Shown piece by piece: positions 7,602 to 13,622 of a DNA stretch of 13,622 nucleotides. Where the stretch lies: assembly GCA_027593305.1 (NCBI GenBank), contig JAQCJA010000076.1, positions 1-13,622 on the forward strand, written 5' to 3'. Numbering within the stretch: position 1 is the first letter of the stretch; each line of letters begins with the position of its first letter. The notes below the pieces were generated by a model that was not told where the DNA came from, searched no databases, and saw nothing but the letters and a program-made list of their open reading frames with translations. Made by a program: the position numbers and the translations under genes. The stretch comes from a bacterium. GTDB taxonomy: Bacteria; Latescibacterota; UBA2968; UBA8231.

Positions 7602-9173
7602 TCAGACCTTCCGGCGGCTCTTTGCCGGCTTCTTCCCGAGCAGATCGCCCTTGTCGGCAGCATCGGCGTTGCGCTGGGCGGCGGCCCTGTCCCGCCGTTG
7701 CTCAGCGGCTGTCTTTGTCTTCAGCCGTGCCGCGCCTCTGGTCTTGCGCGTACCGAGCGGTTTGCCTGCGGCGAGGCGCTTCTTCGCGGCCGGGATCGAT
7801 GCTCTGTACTGAGGCAGCCACTTGGCCTGGGCCACAAGCATTTCGTCCGTCATCTGCCAGATTTCATCCGGGTCACAGACGGCGCTCGTGAGAGGATCGA
7901 GCATCATCGCCTGCCGGAGCAGATCCACATCCCCCTGGACGGCGGCCTCCACCGCCAGCCGCTGGACGTGGATGGAAGCGGAGCAGATCGCTGCACAGGC
8001 CATCGGCAGATCACCGATCTGCGGAATGGACAGACCATTGCGATCGATGTAGCCCGGTGTTTCGATGACGGCATCCAACGGCAGATTGGCGATGCAGCCG
8101 TCGTTGACAACGTTGAAATGGCCACGATAGACGCGCCCCGTCTCGCGCGCCTCGATGATCCAGCTGCCATGCTCTTCGGAGCGGGTATCGTAGCTGAACA
8201 CGGGCGGCTCCTGCTTCAGCCAGTTCGGAAAGTCCGTCTCGAACCAGTCGCGCCCTTCGGTGCAGACACGCAGGTAGCCGCCGGTTTCGCCGTTGATCCA
8301 GCTCGACATGTCGATCCATTTGCGAATCTCGTTGGTGCGCTTGCGGTACCACGGCACGTACTCGGAGACATGGCCATTGGACTCGGTGGTGTAGTAGCCG
8401 AAACGGCGCAACATGTCGATGCGAACCTTCTCGGTCCTGCTGTAGACGGGATGACGCTCGAAACCCTCCAGCAGACGATCCGTCCAGTCCTGATCGTCGT
8501 ACAACACCTGGATGTACCAGGTCTGGTGGTTGATGCCGGCGCAGATGATGTCGACTTCCTTCTTGGTCACCGTGCGATAGCCGCGACTGTCCGGCTTCCT
8601 GCCCCTGTTGACGAGCAGTTCGATGACGCTGCAGATCTGCCGGTGGCCCCCCTGCACCCCATGGCACAGCCCGATCGTATCAACGCCACCGTACTTGTTG
8701 GCGGCCCAGGTATTCATCGCCATGGGGTTGGCGTAGTTGAGGAACAACACCCCATCGGCCGAGACTTCGGCCATATCGTCACAGAAAGCCAGCACCTGCG
8801 GAATGTTGCGCTGGCCGTACATGATACCGCCAGCGCAGAGCGTGTCGCCCACACACTGATCGATGCCATACTTGAGCGGGATATCGATGTCGCTCTGGAA
8901 AGCCTCGAGGCCGCCGATGCGAGTCGTGTTGAGCACGTAGTGGGCACCCTCGAGGGCCTGGCGCCGGTCGGTGGACGTGGTCAGCGTTGCGGGCAGGTGA
9001 TTGGCGTTGATGTCGCGCTGAGCCAGCTGCGCGATCATGTCGAGATTGCGCCGGTTGATGTCGTGGAAGGCGAAGGCTGTGTCGGCCAGTTCCGGGACGG
9101 AGAGAATGTCCCGCATCAGGCGGCGGGTGAAGCCGATGCTGCCGGCACCGATGACGGCGACTTTGATGGGCAT
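7602..9173 (-). CDS. Family 4 glycoside hydrolase (alpha-galacturonidase/alpha-glucosidase-like)
   Basis: GH4 enzymes cleave glycosidic bonds by an NAD- and divalent-metal-dependent oxidation-elimination route. Visible motifs in the 523-residue product are the NAD-binding GAGSIGF (9-15), NANP-like NYANPM (146-151), the metal and specificity motif CHG (C170-H171-G172, in GLCHGVQGG), INHQTW (215-219 region) and NGHVSEYVPWY (266-276). The last resembles LplD-type alpha-galacturonidases more than melibiases. The third position of CHx varies with specificity in this family, and G points away from the CHS melibiase type; uronide or glucoside activity is inference. ATG 9173 has GAGGAAC 6 bases upstream. 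The family core ends near residue 460. The final 60 or so residues form a Lys/Arg/Ala-rich tail ending KPAKSRRKV, which is not usual. No signal peptide is seen, so it is probably cytoplasmic. Confidence 0.88.
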   Translation of the reverse strand: MPIKVAVIGAGSIGFTRRLMRDILSVPELADTAFAFHDINRRNLDMIAQLAQRDINANHLPATLTTSTDRRQALEGAHYVLNTTRIGGLEAFQSDIDIPLKYGIDQCVGDTLCAGGIMYGQRNIPQVLAFCDDMAEVSADGVLFLNYANPMAMNTWAANKYGGVDTIGLCHGVQGGHRQICSVIELLVNRGRKPDSRGYRTVTKKEVDIICAGINHQTWYIQVLYDDQDWTDRLLEGFERHPVYSRTEKVRIDMLRRFGYYTTESNGHVSEYVPWYRKRTNEIRKWIDMSSWINGETGGYLRVCTEGRDWFETDFPNWLKQEPPVFSYDTRSEEHGSWIIEARETGRVYRGHFNVVNDGCIANLPLDAVIETPGYIDRNGLSIPQIGDLPMACAAICSASIHVQRLAVEAAVQGDVDLLRQAMMLDPLTSAVCDPDEIWQMTDEMLVAQAKWLPQYRASIPAAKKRLAAGKPLGTRKTRGAARLKTKTAAEQRRDRAAAQRNADAADKGDLLGKKPAKSRRKV

Positions 9174-9261
9174 GTTGTTCCTCGGTTCAGGTGGTGTTGG
9201 CTACAACAGGACCTACGCCTAGTCCCGCGCCGCAGGCAAGGGGTGGCTGTATCGGTCCATG

Positions 9262-10146
9262 CTACGATGCCAGATGCTTGCGGAACCAGCCGATGGTGCG
9301 CTCCCAAGCCAGATCTGCAGCGGCCTCGACGTATCGAGGCGTCGAGTTGTTATGAAATCCGTGACCTGTGCCCGGGTAGGTATACATCTCGTAGGGCAAA
9401 CCTGCCGCCTTCAAGGCGGCTTCATAACCGGGGCGCGTGGCATTGACTCGTTCATCATTCTCGGCGTAGTGCATCTGCATGGCGGCCTTGATCTTCGGCA
9501 CATCCGCCGGATCGGGTCCGCTGCCATAGAAGGGAACACCGGCCTGCAGTTCGCTGCCCAGCGTCACGGCAAGATGGTTGGTCGTGCTGCCGCCCCAGCA
9601 GAAGCCGGTCGCCCCCAGCTTGCCGGTGGCAAGCGTGTGTGTCTTCAGCCAGCGGGCACTGTTGACGATATCCTGCCGCAGCTTGTCGCTGTCGAGGTTG
9701 CTCTGCAAGGTGCGTCCATCATCGTCGTTGCCGGGATAACCGCCGACAGGGGACAGGCCATCCGGCGCCAGCGCCAGAAATCCAGCGGCCGCTACGCGGC
9801 GGGCGACATCCTGCACGTACGGGTTCAGCCCGCGGTTCTCGTGAATGACAAGAACCGCCGGAAAGGGCCCGTCCACCGTGGGCCGCACGAGATAACCGCG
9901 CATCGCGCCGGAGTTGCCACCCGGTGAGTCATAGTCCACCCACGTCGCTTTGATGCGCGCATCGGTGAAGGACACGGTCATGGCTTCGGCATAGTTGGGC
10001 AGCATGCCTTCCGCCAATGCCAGTGCGGACATGCCGCCGACCGTGATCGCTGCCGAGCGGCTGAAGAACTCGCGCCGTTCAATGCGGCCATGGCAGTAGT
10101 CGTCGTACAGGTCAAAGATCTGCTGCTCTTCTGGTTCACGGATCAT
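9262..10146 (-). CDS. Dienelactone hydrolase family alpha/beta-hydrolase with Tat-like leader
   Basis: The 294-residue product is an alpha/beta-hydrolase of the dienelactone hydrolase (carboxymethylenebutenolidase-like) family. The catalytic triad is visible as C183 in GFCWGGS, D231 in ENDERVN and H262 in GTGHGFHN. HENRG at 102-106 supplies the glutamate typical of the family. The cysteine nucleophile separates it from ordinary serine esterases. An N-terminal region of about 55 residues precedes the fold and contains RREFFSR and then a Gly/Ala-rich hydrophobic stretch, resembling a twin-arginine signal, so export is plausible. ATG 10146 has GGAG 9 bases upstream. It sits 88 bases before the GH4 gene on the same strand and may be part of the same group. 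The natural substrate is not evident. Confidence 0.88.
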   Translation of the reverse strand: MIREPEEQQIFDLYDDYCHGRIERREFFSRSAAITVGGMSALALAEGMLPNYAEAMTVSFTDARIKATWVDYDSPGGNSGAMRGYLVRPTVDGPFPAVLVIHENRGLNPYVQDVARRVAAAGFLALAPDGLSPVGGYPGNDDDGRTLQSNLDSDKLRQDIVNSARWLKTHTLATGKLGATGFCWGGSTTNHLAVTLGSELQAGVPFYGSGPDPADVPKIKAAMQMHYAENDERVNATRPGYEAALKAAGLPYEMYTYPGTGHGFHNNSTPRYVEAAADLAWERTIGWFRKHLAS

Positions 10147-10198
10147 CGATCAAATCTCCAGCCTATATCGGGGGCACGGGAAGCACATTCCGTCGGTA

Positions 10199-10225
10199 AT
10201 AATAGGATCGGAGAGGGTTGTCGCA
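10199..10225 (-). promoter_or_regulatory. Weak candidate promoter for the dienelactone hydrolase-family gene
   Basis: In the 85-base gap before the hydrolase, the minus strand reads TGCGAC at 10225-10220, a 15-base spacer, and TATTAT at 10204-10199. The -10 is good, while the -35 is poor and the spacing short. It is offered only because this gap is the one clear break between the broken gene upstream and the hydrolase. Confidence 0.2.
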
Positions 10226-10231
10226 CGCCTG

Positions 10232-11374
10232 CTACGCTGAAAAGGTCAGCGCCCGCATGCGTGGACAGGCCGGTCCCACCACATCGAGGGCAATCGTCGA
10301 ATCCTGCTCAACGGTATGCTCCACAAGGCGAGGCTCTTCCCAGTCGGGTCCCTCGGACCATTCGTAGCGCACCGTGAGGGGCGAACCAAACCGGTGCGCC
10401 GTGATGTGCACGGTGTTGGGCCCGGCAAGCAGATGGGGCAGCGAGTACCGATTGAGCTGGAAGTGGCTCACCAGGTGCAGACCGGCAAGAGCGGTATGAC
10501 CATCAAATTGCAGGCGCAGTTCGTAGCCCTCGAAGCAGCCGTTGATCTCGGCGTCAAAATCTGCCGTGGCAGCACCAGCGGCATCGCGCCGCAGTTGCAG
10601 CTGTGTTCACTCATGCGCCAGGGGTGGCAGTCTGCGACCGGCCTCCGCTGGCGCTGTCGTGTGTTCATCACACACACGGATCCAGGCACGGATGTTGTCT
10701 CCGCGCGCCAGTTGCACAGTCAGTTCGCCCGCCGTCAGGACGTACGGACAGCCAACAGCGAAGGTGACCGTCGCCGGTTGCGCCGGGTCCGCTGCGGCGA
10801 GGGTGCCAGCAACCACCGTCGTATTCTCTTCTGTGACAAGACCGGCACGGTAACTGCTGTCGCTGAATCGGGGTGTGTATTCCAGCCGACCCACCCCCCA
10901 GGCGCGGTAGTAGGTGCGGATATAACTCTCGCCTGGTCGCAGCACGATGCCACCAAAGGGCTCGTCCAGCACCATCTCGGGCCAGTCACCACCTGCCTCC
11001 AGATACCAGTCACCCCTATCTCCGGCGAACCAGTCAGGGGCATCACCGCACAACAGGTAACCACGGCCCGCACGATTCTCGGCCACGGCATCTCTGGCAA
11101 GGGATGGATCGGCACGCAGTTGCTCGATGGAGGCAAGCTGCGGTGGCACGGAGCGATCGTAACAACTGAAAGCCACGTGCATGACCCTGTGAAAATCGAA
11201 GGCCCACACGTTGGGCACCGGCCCGTGCACGAACATCCGGCGCACCGTGTGAAAAACGGCAAGCACCCGTTGTTCGTCCGTCATGCCAACGTCTGTGATA
11301 CTGGCAAGCAATGTGTCCACAGAACGCCAGTCGGCGACGCCGCCAACACGGACGTTGGGATCGACGACGCTCAT
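10232..11374 (-). pseudogene. Unrecognised protein interrupted by an in-frame TGA at codon 256
   Basis: From ATG 11374, 8 bases after the ilvD stop, the frame runs 255 codons to a TGA at 10609-10607. It then continues in the same frame without another stop for 124 more codons to TAG at 10234-10232. The stretch after the TGA reads like normal protein: TQLQLRRD, then FDAEINGCFEGYELRLQFDG, then LPHLLAGPNTVHITAHRFGS, a beta-rich domain. The N-terminal part (TDEQRVLAVFHTVRRMFVHG, and later PFGGIVLRPGESYIRTYY and FSDSSYRAG) reminds me of bacterial transglutaminase-like carbohydrate-cluster proteins. I cannot name a function and see no signal peptide. A single change from CGA or TGG to TGA would explain the break. 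Other genes here use TGA as their terminal stop, so general recoding is unlikely. Translation would give a 255-residue truncated product. Confidence 0.65.
10607..10609 (-). other. In-frame TGA interrupting the unrecognised gene
   Basis: The codons read CTG GCG CAT GAG TGA ACA CAG CTG CAA CTG on the minus strand (L A H E stop T Q L Q L). I translated the 46 codons from here to the Met codon at 10471 by hand and found no further stop, and that Met is in the same frame as the start at 11374. Confidence 0.85.
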
Positions 11375-11381
11375 GTCGTCG

Positions 11382-13247
11382 TCAGCGGCGGCGCTGCACT
11401 TGCGTCACGTCGCGCACGGCACCGCGCGCCGCACTCGTCGTCAGCGCTGCGTACGCCTGCAGTGCGGCCGACACAACTCGGCGACGCTTGCTTGGCTGCC
11501 ACGCTTCGTCGCCAAGCGCGTCCATCCGTTGCCGCCGCTGGGCCAGTTCGTCATCTGACACGAGCAATTCGATGCGACGCTGCGGGATGTCGAAGCGAAT
11601 CGTGTCACCCTCTTCCACCAGACCGATCAGGCCTCCCTCCGCTGCTTCGGGGGAGACGTGGCCGACGGACAGGCCGCTGGTGCCACCGGAAAAGCGACCA
11701 TCCGTGAGCAGGGCGCAGGTCTTGCCGAGGCCCTTTGATTTGATATAGGAGGTGGGATAGAGCATCTCCTGCATGCCCGGTCCACCCTTGGGGCCCTCGT
11801 AGCGGATGAGGACAACATCACCGGCCTGGATGCGGTCCGTGAGAATCGCCTCACAGGCTGCCTCCTGCGATTCGAAAATCCGCGCCGGTCCCTCGAAGAC
11901 AAGAATCGACTCGTCCACACCTGCCGTTTTCACGATGCAACCATCTTCGGCCATGTTGCCGAAGAGCACCGCCAGGCCGCCATCCTTCGAGTACGCGTGC
12001 TCGACAGAGCGGATACAGCCGGTTGCCGCATCGGTCTCCGCTTCGTCGTAGTACTTACCCTGAGAGAAGGCTTTGTTGGTACGCACACCACCCGGCGCCA
12101 CGCGGGCACGAAGACGGGCATCGTCGTCGGCTGCGCTGGAGCGGATGTCGCTGCTGGCGAGCATGTCGCCAAGGGTGCCGCCGGCAACGGTGCGGGTGCT
12201 GGTATGAATGAGCCCCGCCTTGGCCAGCTCGCCGAGGATCGATGGAATGCCACCGGCGTGGGCGACGTCCTCCACATGATATTGCTGCGATGCAGGCGCG
12301 ACCTTGCAGATACAGGGTACCTGGCGCGACAGGCGGTCGATGTCGGCCATGGTGAAATCGACGCCTGCTTCTTCGGCCATGGCCAGCAGGTGCAGCACGG
12401 TATTGGTGGAACCACCCATGGCGATGTCCAGCGTCATGGCGTTTTCAAAAGCCTCGAAGGTGGCAATGGAACGGGCCAGCACGGTGCTGTCCCCCTCCTT
12501 GTAGTAGGCCCTGGCCATTTCGACGATGCGCTGACCGGCGCGCTCAAAGAGGGACCAGCGCAGTTCGTGCGTCGCCAGGACCGTACCGTTGCCGGGCAGG
12601 GCCAGGCCGATGGCTTCATTGAGACAGTTCATGCTGTTGGCAGTGAACATCCCTGAACAGGAGCCGCACGTGGGGCAGGAGGCAGCCTCCATCTTTTCCA
12701 GATCGGCGTCGGAGACATTGTCGTCGCCGGCAGCGACCATCGAATCGATGAGATCCAGTTTGGCAGGTCCCGATTCCAGTTCCTCACGCCCTGCTTCCAT
12801 GGGTCCGCCGGAGACGAAGATCGTCGGCAGATTGAGGCGCAGGGCTGCCATGAGCATTCCCGGGGTGATCTTGTCGCAGTTGGAGATGCAGATGAGGGCA
12901 TCCGCCTTGTGGGCGTTGACCATGTACTCCACGGAGTCAGCGATCAGTTCGCGGCTGGGCAGGGAATAGAGCATGCCGTCGTGACCCATGGCGATGCCAT
13001 CGTCGACGGCGATGGTATTGAACTCGACACCGTAGCCGCCGGCAGCATCGATGACCTGCTTCACCTGCTGACCGACGGGGTGCAGATGCACATGACCGGG
13101 CACGAACTGGGTGAAGGAGTTGGCAATGGCGACGATGGGCTTGGCGAAATCCTCCGTCTTCATGCCGGTGGCGCGCCAGAGAGCGCGGGCGCCGGCCATG
13201 CGGCGGCCCTGGGTGGTGGCGGCGGAACGGTAGGGGATGCTCTTCAT
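11382..13247 (-). CDS. ilvD: Dihydroxy-acid dehydratase (branched-chain amino acid and pantothenate biosynthesis)
   Basis: IlvD dehydrates 2,3-dihydroxy-isovalerate and 2,3-dihydroxy-3-methylvalerate to the 2-oxo acids leading to valine, isoleucine and leucine, in the cytoplasm, using an iron-sulfur cluster. The 621-residue product matches the E. coli enzyme in length (616) and closely in sequence from YRSAATTQGRRMAGARALWR to the C-terminal TSAARGAVRD. Signature segments are SNCDKITPGMLMA (C124 as cluster ligand), SCPTCGSCSGMF (C197 as the likely second ligand), VDDGIAMGHDGM (81-92) and DGRFSGGTSGLSVGHVSPEA. These separate it from the related Edd phosphogluconate dehydratase. ATG 13247 is chosen because homology begins there; the frame stays open to 13499 but that extension resembles nothing in the family. 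Upstream there is no strong ribosome binding site. No regulatory leader peptide rich in Ile/Val/Leu codons was seen. Confidence 0.97.
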   Translation of the reverse strand: MKSIPYRSAATTQGRRMAGARALWRATGMKTEDFAKPIVAIANSFTQFVPGHVHLHPVGQQVKQVIDAAGGYGVEFNTIAVDDGIAMGHDGMLYSLPSRELIADSVEYMVNAHKADALICISNCDKITPGMLMAALRLNLPTIFVSGGPMEAGREELESGPAKLDLIDSMVAAGDDNVSDADLEKMEAASCPTCGSCSGMFTANSMNCLNEAIGLALPGNGTVLATHELRWSLFERAGQRIVEMARAYYKEGDSTVLARSIATFEAFENAMTLDIAMGGSTNTVLHLLAMAEEAGVDFTMADIDRLSRQVPCICKVAPASQQYHVEDVAHAGGIPSILGELAKAGLIHTSTRTVAGGTLGDMLASSDIRSSAADDDARLRARVAPGGVRTNKAFSQGKYYDEAETDAATGCIRSVEHAYSKDGGLAVLFGNMAEDGCIVKTAGVDESILVFEGPARIFESQEAACEAILTDRIQAGDVVLIRYEGPKGGPGMQEMLYPTSYIKSKGLGKTCALLTDGRFSGGTSGLSVGHVSPEAAEGGLIGLVEEGDTIRFDIPQRRIELLVSDDELAQRRQRMDALGDEAWQPSKRRRVVSAALQAYAALTTSAARGAVRDVTQVQRRR

Positions 13248-13622
13248 GGGTTGGCTGTCTCTGGCGGATCGGGTGGTGGTTTGTTGAGGGGGTAGAAGAT
13301 AGGGGCGGGGGGCGTCGCCTGGCAGTGTGCTGATCGTGCGGTGGATCTGCTCCGCGTATTCCGGTCTCAGGTCGTTCACGATTCGGGCTGCGTCGGCGGC
13401 TCCCTCGCTGCGCTCCGCCGGCCCGGCGTAATGCGCCGCTCGGCACGGCCTGCGCCACCGCAGCCGTGAATGGGACCACCGTATCGCTGTGTGGTACACT
13501 ACACAGTGTTAACTCCGTCAGGTGGCAGTTCTTCTCGTTCACGGCTGACGGTCCTCTGCTGAAGGGACCTCTGGCTTGCCCCTTGCAGGTGGCGCGGCAT
13601 GCCCGCCGTCGCCTACCGCCGC
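13248..13622. other. 375-base region upstream of ilvD with no supported gene
   Basis: Open frames exist here only because the DNA is GC-rich, and none resembles a protein I know. The region contains an inverted repeat CGGCG-N5-CGCCG near 13425 and a 20-base dyad at 13487-13506. It presumably carries the ilvD promoter; a likely -10 or -35 box is not clear. An ATG at 13599 on the plus strand follows AGGTGG and could begin a divergent gene, but only eight codons are visible. Confidence 0.5.
13487..13506. promoter_or_regulatory. Dyad CTGTGT-N8-ACACAG upstream of ilvD, possible operator
   Basis: The six-base arms are perfect inverted repeats around an 8-base spacer, and 8 of 10 base pairs across the whole 20 bases are symmetric. 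A second dyad, ACACT-N4-AGTGT at 13496-13509, overlaps it. The site is about 240 bases upstream of the ilvD start. It could serve ilvD or an unseen divergent gene. The binding protein is unknown. Confidence 0.35.

Noticed and set aside
7566..9446. A 626-codon open frame on the plus strand
   Set aside because: It is antisense to the GH4 gene, whose NAD, metal and active-site motifs are clear. The plus-strand translation shows no recognisable domain and exists because of GC-rich codon use.
10560..10609. Selenocysteine insertion at the TGA, with a small GCGGC/GCCGC hairpin just downstream
   Set aside because: The short stem is easily found in GC-rich DNA, the flanking residues do not resemble a redox motif and no selenocysteine genes are in view.
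10316..11707. A 463-codon open frame on the plus strand
   Set aside because: It crosses antisense from the interrupted gene into ilvD and has no domain features. The minus-strand reading of both genes is better supported.
13248..13499. An 84-codon N-terminal extension of ilvD
   Set aside because: IlvD homology starts exactly at MKSIPYRSAA and the length from there fits the family. The extension is Arg/Ala/Pro-rich and looks like translated noncoding DNA.
13599..13622. ATG on the plus strand after AGGTGG, possible start of a divergent gene
   Set aside because: Only eight codons are visible before the window ends, too few to support a gene.

Overview
The window looks like a piece of a high-GC proteobacterial chromosome, most likely from a denitrifying gammaproteobacterium. 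The main reasons are a Tat-exported clade I-type nitrous-oxide reductase (nosZ) with NosR, NosD and NosF, and a full-length dihydroxy-acid dehydratase of the E. coli IlvD type. The lineage call is inference from protein resemblance; no rRNA or tRNA is present.

Left part (1-5651, minus strand): a nos cluster transcribed right to left as nosZ - nosR - nosD - nosF, with nosF cut by the window edge. nosR/nosD overlap and nosD/nosF are 2 bases apart, so this is almost certainly one operon. It should reduce N2O to N2 in the periplasm (NosZ), pass electrons and support activation through a membrane flavo-iron-sulfur protein (NosR), and supply the copper-sulfur centre (NosD with the NosF ATPase and the expected but unseen NosY). 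The most striking point is an in-frame TAA at codon 58 of nosZ, in the otherwise conserved GELD-x-YYGFWSGG stretch. Every copper ligand is intact downstream of it.

Middle (5652-6855): a 400-base divergent intergenic region with a 20-base dyad, short direct repeats and candidate promoters. It is followed on the plus strand by a secreted diheme c-type cytochrome with an unusual charged helical spacer, a candidate electron carrier for the nos system.

Right part (6833-13247, minus strand): ilvD, then an unrecognised protein broken by an in-frame TGA, a Tat-like dienelactone hydrolase-family protein, a family 4 glycoside hydrolase with a long basic tail, and an NAD(P)-binding epimerase/dehydratase whose 3' end overlaps the cytochrome gene. 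The hydrolase, GH4 and epimerase genes look like a small carbohydrate or organic-acid catabolic group. Their substrate cannot be read from the sequence. The last 375 bases, upstream of ilvD, hold no supported gene but contain another 20-base dyad.

No insertion sequence, CRISPR array, attachment site or convincing intrinsic terminator was seen.
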